A stretch of 64,000 bases of DNA, from NCBI GenBank assembly GCA_964557295.1, contig CAZKZP010000009.1, forward strand, positions 17,751 through 81,750. The letters are read 5' to 3'. The notes beneath the pieces are model-generated. The model saw only the letters and a list, made by a program, of their open reading frames with translations. It did no database searches and had not been told where the DNA came from. Positions 43,601-50,911 of the stretch are shown piece after piece. A program made the translations under genes and the position numbers. Numbering within the stretch: the first letter of the stretch is position 1; each line of letters begins with the position of its first letter. The DNA comes from JBFMHP01 sp964557295. GTDB taxonomy: Bacteria; Pseudomonadota; Gammaproteobacteria; RBG-16-57-12.

Positions 43601-43916
43601 CCTCCAGTGCGCCGAGCAGGGTGCTGATATCGTGGCGCTGCTCCTCGGATAGACCGGTCGCGGTGCGCTGCTGTTCGCAGATCAGCTCCAGACGCCGGGC
43701 GATGTTGCCGATGCGATAGGCGCCGAAGGAGCCCGCGGTGCCGGCCAGGCTGTGGCATTTGTTGATCAGGGTGGAAAAGGACGGTGCGGTTTCGGTGGCG
43801 TGCTGCCGCTCGGACCATAGCCGCTTGATTTCGCCCACCCTGCCCTCCAGACTCTGCTTGAATCTGATCTGCATCTGTGAGAGTTGATCGAAGACCGCCG
43901 TCTTTTTTTCGTCCAT
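40653..43916 (-). CDS. Hybrid histidine kinase: Hpt-REC-REC-PAS-GAF-HisKA-HATPase-REC
   Basis: A 1087-residue cytoplasmic protein. An Hpt domain (residues about 10-110; His55 in HSLAGTAGSFG) is followed by REC1 (131-245, Asp181 in IIIDMMF), REC2 (256-375, Asp307 in LILMDVHMP), PAS (395-508), GAF (540-685), HisKA (His717 in SHELRTPLNAIL), HATPase with N, G1 and G2 boxes, and a C-terminal REC (LILLDINLPEMNG). REC1 lacks the usual Pro after the Asp pocket, so its phosphorylation is less sure. Having the Hpt at the N-terminus ahead of two receivers is unusual; a full phosphorelay could run within one chain. It is divergent from the REC-HD-GYP gene. Start chosen at MDEKKTAVF. Confidence 0.9.
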   Translation of the reverse strand: MDEKKTAVFDQLSQMQIRFKQSLEGRVGEIKRLWSERQHATETAPSFSTLINKCHSLAGTAGSFGAYRIGNIARRLELICEQQRTATGLSEEQRHDISTLLGALEAEAALWEPGEITQTVAQISPHHSGNNLICLIDDDEFITLNLGAALRHAGYTVRHYYDLDSFCRNCAGLTPAVIIIDMMFEEGALAGAQTIIRLKQKFTAMPAVIFISVRDDIEARLLALQAGARRYFKKPVDTERLISTIDSLTHSIPDAPYRVMIIDDQASVAGYLDAILRAAGIQTRAITDPWQTLSVLDEFKPDLILMDVHMPRVSGIELAAIIRQDDAHLDLPILFFSDDRKIEVELAVMDLGGDGYISKTIAPEHLLALVKARLRRAREVTLVRQELRRTLLENKYRRLVLDQHAIVSMTDTAGVIIDVNDKFCEVSGYRREELIGQNHRIINSGTHPTAFFQDMWQTITTGKVWHGMICNRRKDGANYWVESTIIPLLDADGLPYQFIAARTDITQMVEIEQTLKRQRAMLAILGEALSEFVSSTRIHKVAGDLLRGLLALTDSEYGFIGEILLDEHGQRYLRSQALATIAGDTFQDQPTMEFHNLDTLFGHTIRTGELLCLEDVARHPLGATLPPGHLPMTSYLGMPIHYHDQLVGMYCLANRPGGYDRDLIAFLEPFNATYGVIVNAMRMFEAETQARREMTRAREQAERANRAKSEFLSRMSHELRTPLNAILGFAQILEIEHAGLTASQRENVDEIYKAGRHLLSLINEVLDLSRIEAGSIELSLEPVNFLDTLQECLTLLIPLITQRNVEITVSLEDRPIDLRSTDNQPVWLFTDRIRLKQITLNLLSNAVKYNRQNGRVEVRCAAQEDDRLSISILDTGPGIPEARQPELFTSFNRLGAETSEVEGTGIGLVITKRLVELVGGEIGFASKPGHGSRFWFVLPQFSGIQCMPDSTELALRPPADSTDSRHYEVLYIEDNPANLRLVTQLLAKRGNLHLYTASHPHQGLETARRHPLDLILLDINLPEMNGYQVLERLQGNARTRAIPVIGISANAMAQDLEKAKAAGFADYVCKPIDAGKLFAAIDAALAR

Positions 43917-43934
43917 GCCGTGCCCGCTCAAGTT

Positions 43935-43950
43935 CGATAGTATTCTATCG
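43935..43950. promoter_or_regulatory. Palindrome in the kinase/HD-GYP divergent promoter region
   Basis: CGATAGTATTCTATCG, a perfect 6-bp inverted repeat around TATT, about 20 bases upstream of the kinase start and 100 upstream of the HD-GYP start. It is a possible operator shared by both genes. Confidence 0.3.
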
Positions 43951-44048
43951 ATAACGGTAGTATGGTGGCTTACTGTAGAAGAAGCGCACGGGGCTTACTA
44001 ATAGAAAAAATCTATACCGACTAGGGACTGCGCTCATCAAAGACACAC

Positions 44049-45173
44049 ATGCCGAATCTGCCTAATACCTTAACGGCCAAGATCTTGGTAGTGGATGATC
44101 TTCCGTCGAACGTGCTGCTGCTCGAGAAGATCCTGCGCTCGGCCGGCTACCAGAATGTGTCTGGGGTGACGGATTCCCGGGCGGTGGCCGAACTGTACCG
44201 CGCCCACAAGCACGATCTGATCCTGCTCGATATCGACATGCCCTATTACGACGGCTTTCAGGTGATGGCGCAGCTCAATGACATCGAGCATGAGAGCTAC
44301 CTGCCCATCCTGGTGCTCACCGCCCAGTCCGATCAGGACACCCGCATCCGCGCCCTGCAAAGCGGCGCCAAGGATTTTCTCGGCAAACCGTTCGATCGCA
44401 CCGAGGTGCTCACCCGCATCAAGAACATCCTCGAGGTGCGCCTGATGCACAATCAGTTGCGCGATCAAAACCTCCTGCTGGAAGAAAAGGTGATGGAGCG
44501 CACCTGGGAGCTCAACGAGACGCGGCTGGAGATCATCCGCCGCCTGGGCCGGGCGGCGGAATTCCGCGACAACGAGACCGGCAATCACATCATCCGCATG
44601 AGCAAGTATGCCCAGCTCATCGCCATGGGCGCGGGTATGAGCGATGCGGAGGCCGAGCTGATCCTCACCGCCTCGCCGATGCACGATGTCGGCAAGATCG
44701 GCATCCCCGACAGCATCCTGCTCAAACCCGGCCCGCTCGATGCGCGCGAATGGCAGGTCATGCAGACCCATGTGACCCTCGGCACCGAACTGCTCGACGG
44801 CCATCATTCCGAACTGCTGCAAACCGCCCGCACCATTGCGCTGACCCATCACGAGAAGTGGGACGGCGGCGGCTATCCCTATCGCCTCAAGGGCGAGGAG
44901 ATCCCGCTGTACGGACGCGTCGTGGCCGTCTGCGATGTGTTCGACGCCCTGCTCTCGGAGCGTCCCTACAAACACTCCTGGAGCGTGGAGGCCGCCGTGG
45001 CCGAGATCACCCGTTGCCGCGGCAGCCACTTCGAACCGCGTCTGGTGGATGTGTTCCTGGAGGTCCTGCCTGACCTGCTGCTGATCAAGGCCCAGTTCGA
45101 GGACACCGAGCAGGACCGCATCAATCTGCGCGGTAAGATCGACTCATTGTTCAAGGGGCCGTCGGAGGACTGA
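44049..45173 (+). CDS. Response regulator with HD-GYP cyclic-di-GMP phosphodiesterase output
   Basis: A 374-residue protein. REC domain residues 10-130 (VVDDLPSNVLL, phospho-acceptor in LILLDIDMP, the Lys of GKPFD), a coiled-coil linker (about 135-165), then an HD-GYP domain (165-370) with HDVGKIGIPD and HHEKWDGGGYP intact, so it should hydrolyse c-di-GMP when phosphorylated. The divergent hybrid kinase is the obvious candidate to phosphorylate it. Cytoplasmic. Confidence 0.93.
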   Translation: MPNLPNTLTAKILVVDDLPSNVLLLEKILRSAGYQNVSGVTDSRAVAELYRAHKHDLILLDIDMPYYDGFQVMAQLNDIEHESYLPILVLTAQSDQDTRIRALQSGAKDFLGKPFDRTEVLTRIKNILEVRLMHNQLRDQNLLLEEKVMERTWELNETRLEIIRRLGRAAEFRDNETGNHIIRMSKYAQLIAMGAGMSDAEAELILTASPMHDVGKIGIPDSILLKPGPLDAREWQVMQTHVTLGTELLDGHHSELLQTARTIALTHHEKWDGGGYPYRLKGEEIPLYGRVVAVCDVFDALLSERPYKHSWSVEAAVAEITRCRGSHFEPRLVDVFLEVLPDLLLIKAQFEDTEQDRINLRGKIDSLFKGPSED

Positions 45174-45253
45174 GCGATCGTAATAAGCGATGCTTAATCC
45201 TCACCTTGCTATATTGATGGTGACAGCTGGAACATTTTGGGAGCGTTGGACCT

Positions 45254-45880
45254 ATGAGCAATCAAAATACCGTCAAGGTGTGGGATCTCGCGGTCCGCGT
45301 GTTTCACTGGTCGCTGGTGGTGTTCTTCGTCATCGCCTACCTGACCGGTGAAGACGGCGAAGAGCTTCACGCCTATTCCGGCTATGCGGTCACCGCATTG
45401 GTGCTGTTTCGCATCCTCTGGGGCTTTGTCGGCACCAAGCACGCCCGCTTCAGTGACTTCGTCCATGGCCCCCGCGTGATCGTGACTTATCTCAAGGGCC
45501 TGGCCGCCGGCACGCCGCAGCATTATTACGGGCACAACCCGGCCGGCGGTCTGATGATCATCATGTTGCTCGTCTTTCTGTCCCTGAGCTGCTGGACAGG
45601 GCTGGTGGCCTACGGCAAGGAAGGGCACGGGCCGCTGGCGCAGGGGGAGATCGGTGTAATCGCCAATGCGCATGCCGACAGTGATGAGCAGGAGACGGAT
45701 GAAAACGAAGGCGAGGAATTCTGGGAGGAGATCCATGAGTTCTTCTCCAACTTCACCCTGTTCCTGGTCGTGGTGCACATCGCCGGGGTGATCGTCACCA
45801 GCCGCCTGCACGGGGAAAACCTGGCCCGCGCCATGGTCACCGGCAAGAAGGCCGTCAAGCCGGATACCCCTGAATCCTAA
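45254..45880 (+). CDS. Cytochrome b561-type membrane protein
   Basis: A 208-residue protein with four predicted transmembrane helices and likely heme-ligating His residues in RVFHWSLV, EELHAYSGY and LVVVHIAGV, matching the bacterial di-heme cytochrome b561 / Ni,Fe-hydrogenase-type cytochrome b group. A very acidic loop (DSDEQETDENEGEEFWEE) lies between helices 3 and 4 and is unusual. Such proteins pass electrons between quinone and periplasmic partners, often soluble cytochromes c. The partner is not indicated locally. Start ATG at 45254. Confidence 0.87.
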   Translation: MSNQNTVKVWDLAVRVFHWSLVVFFVIAYLTGEDGEELHAYSGYAVTALVLFRILWGFVGTKHARFSDFVHGPRVIVTYLKGLAAGTPQHYYGHNPAGGLMIIMLLVFLSLSCWTGLVAYGKEGHGPLAQGEIGVIANAHADSDEQETDENEGEEFWEEIHEFFSNFTLFLVVVHIAGVIVTSRLHGENLARAMVTGKKAVKPDTPES

Positions 45881-45889
45881 CCGCGGATG

Positions 45890-45913
45890 CTCCCGGCGGG
45901 AGAGGGAGTTTTT
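45890..45913 (+). terminator. Weak terminator after the cytochrome b gene
   Basis: CTCCCGGCGGGAG hairpin followed by AGGGAGTTTTT, 10 bases beyond the stop codon. Confidence 0.35.
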
Positions 45914-46025
45914 CAGCAAGCTGCTAACGAATCTCTATGAAGCGCGGCGCTGGCGCGGTCAAGCGATGACGCGGCGTAGGTGCGCAGGATAAGATGTCGC
46001 GTTGTCATCAAAGGCCTGGCGAAAC

Positions 46026-46364
46026 ATGAAATCACGATCCACACAATTGCGCAGTCTGTTGACAGAGTTGGAGACCGAGCTGCGCGCCCTGCATTACTGG
46101 TCGATCGAGCCGCCATCGGCCGCCGCGCTGCAAAGCCAGACGCCGTTCTGTTGCGATACCCTGTTGCTCCAGGAGTGGCTGCAATGGGTGTTCATCCCCC
46201 GGCTCGTCAAGCTGCTGGACGAAGGCCGTTCCCTGCCGCGCAATTGCAATGTCCACGCCTACGCCACCGAGGCCCTCAAGGGGATCGAGGAGGATGTGGA
46301 CAGTCTGTTGCGCATCATCGAAGCCATCGACCGGCTGCTCAGCGAGCGGCGTCTGTTGCACTGA
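46026..46364 (+). CDS. YqcC family protein (DUF446)
   Basis: A 112-residue cytoplasmic protein of the YqcC family, known from gammaproteobacteria and often linked to tRNA pseudouridine synthase C or metabolic genes. Family features include LLTELETELRALHYW, the CCDTLLLQEWLQWVFIPRL segment and RSLPRNCNVHAYATEAL. The ATG at 46026 is taken rather than the upstream TTG. The function of the family is unclear. It lies 7 bp before murI and is probably co-transcribed with it. Confidence 0.85.
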   Translation: MKSRSTQLRSLLTELETELRALHYWSIEPPSAAALQSQTPFCCDTLLLQEWLQWVFIPRLVKLLDEGRSLPRNCNVHAYATEALKGIEEDVDSLLRIIEAIDRLLSERRLLH

Positions 46365-46371
46365 GGCACCC

Positions 46372-47157
46372 ATGGCCGCGATCGGGGTATTTGATTCTGG
46401 CGTCGGCGGGCTCTCGGTGTTGCGCGAGATCCGCGCGCTGCTGCCGCACGAGGATCTGTATTATCTCGCCGACAGCCGCCATGCGCCGTACGGGCCGAAG
46501 CCCGAGTCGTACATCATCGAGCGCAGCGTGGCCTGTTGCGAGTTTCTGCGCGCCCAACAGGTGAAGGCCATCGTCGTGGCCTGCAACACCGCCACGGCCG
46601 CGGCGGTGAAGACGTTGCGTGCCCGCTACGCGCTGCCGATCATCGCCATGGAGCCGGGGATCAAGCCGGCGGTGGCGGCGAGCCAAAACGGCGTGATCGG
46701 CGTGCTGGCCACCAGCGGCACCCTGAGCAGCGCGCGCTTCAGCGCCCTGCTGCAACAGTATTCCGGCGCGGCGCGCATCATCACCCAGCCCTGCCCCGGT
46801 CTGGTCGAGCAGATCGAACAGGGCGAGCTGCACGCACCGCGCCTGCAAGCATTGTTGCAGCGCTACCTCGCGCCGCTGCGGGAGGCGGGGGTCGACACCA
46901 TCATCCTGGGCTGTACCCACTATCCGCTGGTGCGCGCGCAGATCCAAGCGCTGGCCGGACCCGAGGTGCAGCTGATCGACACCGGGCCGGCGGTCGCCCG
47001 GCAGGTGCAGCGCGTGTTGCGCGAGCAGCATCTGCTCGCGCCGGCGGGGGCGCCCGGCGCCGAGCGCTTCTGGAGCTCCGACGAGCCGGGACATGCGCGC
47101 GAGGTGCTGCGCCAGTTGTGGGGCGAGGTGGAAGTGGCGCCGATGGCCGAGCGTTGA
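46372..47157 (+). CDS. murI: Glutamate racemase
   Basis: A 261-residue enzyme that supplies D-glutamate for peptidoglycan. Start MAAIGVFDSGVGGLSVLREI; the two catalytic cysteines are in VACNTATAA and LGCTHYPL; substrate-binding residues in ADSRHAPYG are present. Length fits the family. It follows yqcC closely on the same strand. Confidence 0.96.
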   Translation: MAAIGVFDSGVGGLSVLREIRALLPHEDLYYLADSRHAPYGPKPESYIIERSVACCEFLRAQQVKAIVVACNTATAAAVKTLRARYALPIIAMEPGIKPAVAASQNGVIGVLATSGTLSSARFSALLQQYSGAARIITQPCPGLVEQIEQGELHAPRLQALLQRYLAPLREAGVDTIILGCTHYPLVRAQIQALAGPEVQLIDTGPAVARQVQRVLREQHLLAPAGAPGAERFWSSDEPGHAREVLRQLWGEVEVAPMAER

Positions 47158-47214
47158 AACAACAGTGGAGTCATTCCGGCACATCGCGGTCTCCGGCCAG
47201 CGCCCTCACCCCCA

Positions 47215-47240
47215 CCCCTCTCCCGCCCGCGGGAGAGGGG
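47215..47240. repeat. Short GC-rich palindrome of a type widespread in proteobacteria
   Basis: CCCCTCTCCCGC/GGGAGAGGGG within the context CCTCACCCCCACCCCTCTCC. The same general sequence is common between genes in many proteobacterial genomes. Here it may end the murI transcript. Confidence 0.6.
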
Positions 47241-47369
47241 CTAGAAGGGGGTTCGTTTCGCGGTTGTAGGCGCCGGAATGACAAGCTGATTCTGTCAGCG
47301 GCCGGTCGCCTTGAATGCAAATGCGGGCTAGAATACGCGGACTTCCAACCTACCCGCTGCGATCCCGAT

Positions 47370-48392
47370 ATGCTGTATACCCTCCTGCGCCCGCTTTTCT
47401 TCCGCCTCGAGGCGGAGAACGCCCACCATCTCACCCTTGGTGCATTGAATACCTTGAACAAGCTTGGCGTGGCCAGACTGTTCGCGCCGCGCCTGCCCTG
47501 CGCGCCGCGCACGGTGATGGGCATCGCATTCCCGAATCCGGTGGGGCTGGCCGCCGGACTGGACAAGAACGGCGCGTATATCGATGCGCTCGCCGCGCTG
47601 GGCTTCGGCTTCATCGAGATCGGCACCGTCACCCCGCGCCCGCAGCCGGGCAATCCCAAGCCACGGCTGTTCCGCCTGCCGCGGGCTCAGGCCATCATCA
47701 ATCGCATGGGCTTTAATAATGCGGGCGTCGATGCGCTGATCGAGAACGTCAAGCGCGCCCGCTTCAAGGGGGTGCTGGGGATCAACATCGGCAAGAACTT
47801 CGACACGCCGATCGAGCATGCGGTGGACGACTACCTGATCTGCCTGCGCAAGGTCTATCCCTACGCCAGCTACATCACTGCGAACATCTCCTCGCCCAAC
47901 ACCAAGGACCTGCGCCAGCTGCAAGGCGCCAGCGAACTCGACAAGCTGCTCGCCGCGCTCAAACAGGAACAGGCGCGGCTAGCCGAGGCGCACGGGCGCT
48001 ATGTGCCGGTGGTCCTGAAGATCGCCCCCGATCTCGATGCCGACCAGGTCGCGGCCATCGCCGCGCTGCTGCTGAAGTACCGCATCGATGGGGTGATCGC
48101 CACCAACACCACGGTCTCGCGTGAAGGCGTGCAAGGCCTGCCCCATGCCGAGGAGGCCGGGGGCCTGAGCGGCGCGCCGGTGCGGGAGAAATCCACCCAG
48201 GTGGTCCGCCAGCTCGCCCAGGCGCTGCAAGGCCGCCTGCCGATCATCGGCGCCGGCGGCATCCTGAGCGGGGCCGATGCCGCTGAGAAGCTCGATGCTG
48301 GCGCTGCGCTGGTGCAGCTCTACAGCGGCCTGATCTATCGCGGTCCGGCGCTGGTCAAGGAGGTGTTGCGAGGAGTGTGCGGTAAGGCGTGA
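47370..48392 (+). CDS. pyrD: Dihydroorotate dehydrogenase (quinone), class 2
   Basis: A 340-residue enzyme oxidising dihydroorotate to orotate with transfer to quinone. The N-terminal helices LYTLLRPLFFRLEAENAHHL are the membrane-associating, quinone-tunnel part of class 2 enzymes. The FMN and substrate motifs NPVGLAAGLDKNG, NRMGFNN, the catalytic-Ser NISSPNT and GAGGILSG are present. Peripheral inner membrane. Monocistronic, with a hairpin after the stop. Confidence 0.97.
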   Translation: MLYTLLRPLFFRLEAENAHHLTLGALNTLNKLGVARLFAPRLPCAPRTVMGIAFPNPVGLAAGLDKNGAYIDALAALGFGFIEIGTVTPRPQPGNPKPRLFRLPRAQAIINRMGFNNAGVDALIENVKRARFKGVLGINIGKNFDTPIEHAVDDYLICLRKVYPYASYITANISSPNTKDLRQLQGASELDKLLAALKQEQARLAEAHGRYVPVVLKIAPDLDADQVAAIAALLLKYRIDGVIATNTTVSREGVQGLPHAEEAGGLSGAPVREKSTQVVRQLAQALQGRLPIIGAGGILSGADAAEKLDAGAALVQLYSGLIYRGPALVKEVLRGVCGKA

Positions 48393-48400
48393 TGTTGATC

Positions 48401-48427
48401 GATGGGTTACGCTGCGCTCCACCCATC
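48401..48427. terminator. Hairpin between convergent pyrD and sulfurtransferase genes
   Basis: GATGGGT TACGCTGCGCTCC ACCCATC: a 7-bp stem with a loop of the GTTACGCTGCGC kind that recurs in intergenic repeats of many proteobacteria. Probably acts as terminator for one or both genes. Confidence 0.5.
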
Positions 48428-48435
48428 ACCAGGCG

Positions 48436-49287
48436 TTAGCCGCCGGTTTCGATCGGCCGCGCCGGATCCGTGATCCAATGGCTCCAGGAGCCGGCATAGA
48501 GCCGCGCATCCCCCAGGCCGGCGTGCAGCATGGCGAGGATGTCGTGGGTCGCGGTCACGCCGGAGCCGCAGTAGACGATGGTGTCGGCGGCGGTGCTGGC
48601 GCCCAGTAGGGGGCGGTAGCGCTGCCGCAACGATTCCTGATCCAGAAATTTCCCTTCACTGTCGAGATTGCCCATGAAGGGCGCGGAGATCGCGCCGGGG
48701 ATGTGGCCGGCCTTGGCATCCAAGGTTTCGTTCACGCCGCGATAGCGGTCGACTGCGCGGGCATCGAGCAACCTGGCCTGCGGGTCATCGAGCGCGCGCA
48801 ACACGTCTTCCACCTCGGCGGCGAGATGCCGGCGCGGCTGCGGCGTAAAGCGGCGCGCGGCGGGCGCGCTCGGCCCATCACTGACGGGATGACCCGCCGC
48901 CAGCCAGTGCCGCCAGCCGCCATCGAGCACCGCCACGTGCTCGTGTCCCATCCAACGCAGCAGCCACCACAGCCGCGCGGCGAACGGCCCGCCGCTGTCG
49001 TCATAGGCCACCACCTGCACCCGGCCATCCACGCCCCAGCGCGCGAGCGTCGCGGCAAACGCCTCTTGCGCCGGGAGCGGATGGCGGCCGGTTTGGCCGG
49101 GGATGACCGGCGCGGAGAGGTCTTCGTCGAGATGGGCGTACACGGCGCCGGGGATGTGCGCGGCGCGATAGGCGTTGCGTCCGCGCGCGGTATCGGCGAG
49201 ATCGAAGCGGCAGTCGATGATGCGCCAGTCGGGGTGTTCAAGCTGACGGGCCAGATCGGCGACGGAAATGAGGCTGGTATAGGGCAT
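48436..49287 (-). CDS. sseA: 3-mercaptopyruvate sulfurtransferase (tandem rhodanese)
   Basis: A 283-residue two-domain rhodanese. The N-terminal domain (1-130) lacks the active Cys (YDDSGGPFAARL). The C-terminal domain has the active loop YCGSGVTATH, whose CGSGVTA sequence is typical of 3-mercaptopyruvate rather than thiosulfate sulfurtransferases. The arginine-rich interdomain and CRFDLADTARGRNAYRAAHIPGA segments are conserved. Transfers sulfane sulfur from mercaptopyruvate; no signal peptide, so cytoplasmic. Confidence 0.9.
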   Translation of the reverse strand: MPYTSLISVADLARQLEHPDWRIIDCRFDLADTARGRNAYRAAHIPGAVYAHLDEDLSAPVIPGQTGRHPLPAQEAFAATLARWGVDGRVQVVAYDDSGGPFAARLWWLLRWMGHEHVAVLDGGWRHWLAAGHPVSDGPSAPAARRFTPQPRRHLAAEVEDVLRALDDPQARLLDARAVDRYRGVNETLDAKAGHIPGAISAPFMGNLDSEGKFLDQESLRQRYRPLLGASTAADTIVYCGSGVTATHDILAMLHAGLGDARLYAGSWSHWITDPARPIETGG

Positions 49288-49328
49288 GGCGGGCGTCCAG
49301 GTCGTTCACGTGATGGGGCGGTGGTTGA

Positions 49329-49580
49329 TCAGCGCCGCTCCCAGATCAGCTTACCGTCTTTGTACACGGCGCGTATACGGTGCAGCGGCACGGTGTGCGG
49401 CTGGCCGTCGGCGTCGACGAATCCGACGGCGAAGTGATCATCGGGGAAGAATTGAAGATCGCGGAAGGCCACGGTGATCTCGCGGTCCTCGACGCGGTCG
49501 TAAAACACGATCTGGAAATCGCCCCGGCCGAAGTCCGCATCCCAGCGGATGCGGTGGAGCAGTTCATGGACGGGGCGCAC
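49329..49580 (-). CDS. DUF504 / MJ1316-type RNA cyclic-end recognition domain protein
   Basis: An 83-residue protein starting with GTG, read as MRPVHELLHRIRWDADFG, which fits the N-terminus of DUF504 proteins. The domain, related to MJ1316, has been predicted to recognise RNA cyclic phosphate ends. Other conserved parts are FYDRVEDREITVAF and VPLHRIRAVYKDGKLIWER. No clear ribosome site; the start lies 13 bases past the terminator of the upstream gene. Same strand as the sulfurtransferase gene, 41 bp before it. No RNA ligase or cyclase nearby. Confidence 0.8.
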   Translation of the reverse strand: MRPVHELLHRIRWDADFGRGDFQIVFYDRVEDREITVAFRDLQFFPDDHFAVGFVDADGQPHTVPLHRIRAVYKDGKLIWERR

Positions 49581-49593
49581 GGGCGTGGGTGAT

Positions 49594-49621
49594 GCGGCGG
49601 GGGATGTGCGTCCCCCGCCGC
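49594..49621 (-). terminator. Terminator of the Kazal/pacifastin gene
   Basis: 11-bp stem GCGGCGGGGGA/TCCCCCGCCGC with a 6-nt loop, just downstream of the stop codon on the minus strand. Confidence 0.6.
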
Positions 49622-49626
49622 TGCGA

Positions 49627-50544
49627 TTACTGCGCCAGACAGGCCCGCAGGGTGCACATGACCTGACCGTTGGTGTTACAGGTGCAGGTGTTGCAACCGT
49701 CGTCGGACTTGAAGGTCTCGCCGGCGGATCTCGGCGTGCCGTTGTAATTGCAGGTGGCGCAGGTGCCGGGGACGTCGGCGGTCTGCTCAGGGAATACGCA
49801 GATCAGATCCGGCGCGCAGCGTTGGCGATACTCCGGCAGCACGAAGCCCTCGCAGCGCTCACCTTCCTTTGCGAAGTCCACGCATTGCCCTTCTCCGGTC
49901 GAGCCGAGCCGGCACCACTGGCCGCTGCCGCATGCACTATCGGTCATGCAACGATTGTTGGCGCAGGACGTGCTCATGATTTCATTGTTGCAACCGAACT
50001 GCACCGTGGCCACGATCACCGTCGGCGCCATGGGGCACGGCCCCCGTTTCGGACAACGCATTTGCTTGGCGAAGTTGACCTCGGTGATGAAACCGCCGGC
50101 AAAGCAGGCCGAGACGGTGTGAACGCTGGGGATGATCTCCCAGCCGGGCTCGCGCGCCGCCTCCAGGCAGGAACGCACCGCGGCGCGGGCCTTGGCGATG
50201 TATTGACGCTCTGACATTACGGGAGGCTGCGGTGTGGGTGTTGGCGTGAGCTGGCATTCACCTTGGGCGGCAACGCTCACACCGGCCCCCGCGGCCATGC
50301 AATCGTTGCTATAGGTCTTGCCATCGCAGCCGCAGACCGGGCTGTATATCTGCGGGCAAAACTGGGGTTTCATCGCGCAAGAGCCGGTTGACTGACATTG
50401 CCCGGCCGGTTTGGAGCAATATTCAGTCGTTGTGGAGCATTCCATGTTGGTCTGACACATGACTGATGGCAACGGCAAGATTCCCTGCGCCATGAGCGCG
50501 CTGCTGAACGACAAATACAATAAAACGAAAATGATGCGAATCAT
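49627..50544 (-). CDS. Secreted cysteine-rich protein with Kazal and pacifastin-type protease inhibitor domains
   Basis: A 305-residue exported protein; signal peptide about residues 1-19 (ALMAQ). Residues 56-98 form a Kazal inhibitor (CPQIYSPVCGCDGKTYSNDC), followed by a TPTPTPQPP linker and a central domain with CMTDSACGSGQWC repeats. Residues 262-303 match the pacifastin (light-chain) inhibitor pattern, CNYNG...GETFKSDDGCNTCTC...CTLRACLA, with the family's reactive-site position at Leu299. More than 25 cysteines imply heavy disulfide bonding in the periplasm or outside. Two unrelated inhibitor folds in one bacterial protein suggest defence against serine proteases of predators, hosts or competitors; this is inference. 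Confidence 0.8.
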   Translation of the reverse strand: MIRIIFVLLYLSFSSALMAQGILPLPSVMCQTNMECSTTTEYCSKPAGQCQSTGSCAMKPQFCPQIYSPVCGCDGKTYSNDCMAAGAGVSVAAQGECQLTPTPTPQPPVMSERQYIAKARAAVRSCLEAAREPGWEIIPSVHTVSACFAGGFITEVNFAKQMRCPKRGPCPMAPTVIVATVQFGCNNEIMSTSCANNRCMTDSACGSGQWCRLGSTGEGQCVDFAKEGERCEGFVLPEYRQRCAPDLICVFPEQTADVPGTCATCNYNGTPRSAGETFKSDDGCNTCTCNTNGQVMCTLRACLAQ

Positions 50545-50586
50545 GGTGGTTCCCCCTTTCCTTGATGCCGAGCGATGTTATAAACC

Positions 50587-50707
50587 TGGCGGATAAAGAT
50601 ACCTGCTGCTGTAGAGCAAGCTTTAGCTTGCGATCAGCCGCCGCTGCGATGATCGCCATCTAAAAAAGACGGCTCCTACGTCAGATGTAATGGATCGCCG
50701 GGTTAAT
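50587..50707 (+). repeat. Composite GGAGC-type repeat, short copy
   Basis: Matches 28937-29103 from TGGCGGATAAAGATACCTGC to GGATCGCCGGGTTAAT, lacking about 47 bases in the AAGCTTTAGCTTGCGATC palindrome. Confidence 0.7.
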
Positions 50708-50871
50708 CGTGGATGCCTGGGCGGTGAGTGATGCTGGGCTTGCCCGTGCGTGTAAATCATCGATGATGCGCGCAAGGACACGAAAACGTGGCTACTCAAC
50801 CCCCCCTTTCCAGTGTAGTACAGCGCCCGCATGAGTCCAGACGATCATAGGGGGAATGGATTTTGGCAGAA

Positions 50872-50899
50872 AAAACGGGGCGCTTTGGCCCCGTTTTTC
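50872..50899. terminator. Terminator of the ferredoxin gene
   Basis: AAAAAACGGGGC, GCTTTG loop, GCCCCGTTTTT: an 11-bp stem with T-runs in both directions, 12 bases past the minus-strand stop codon. Confidence 0.85.
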
Positions 50900-50911
50900 T
50901 CATCGGTACCC

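Larger units (their letters stand above)
50545..50911. other. 367-bp intergenic region with repeat and terminator
   Basis: It carries the short copy of the composite repeat (50587-50707) and the ferredoxin terminator (50872-50899). The rest presumably holds the promoter of the Kazal/pacifastin gene; none could be assigned. Confidence 0.5.

Noticed and set aside
47204..47250. Possible attachment site or mobile element end near murI
   Set aside because: It is a common GC-rich intergenic palindrome with no integrase, tRNA or direct repeats nearby.
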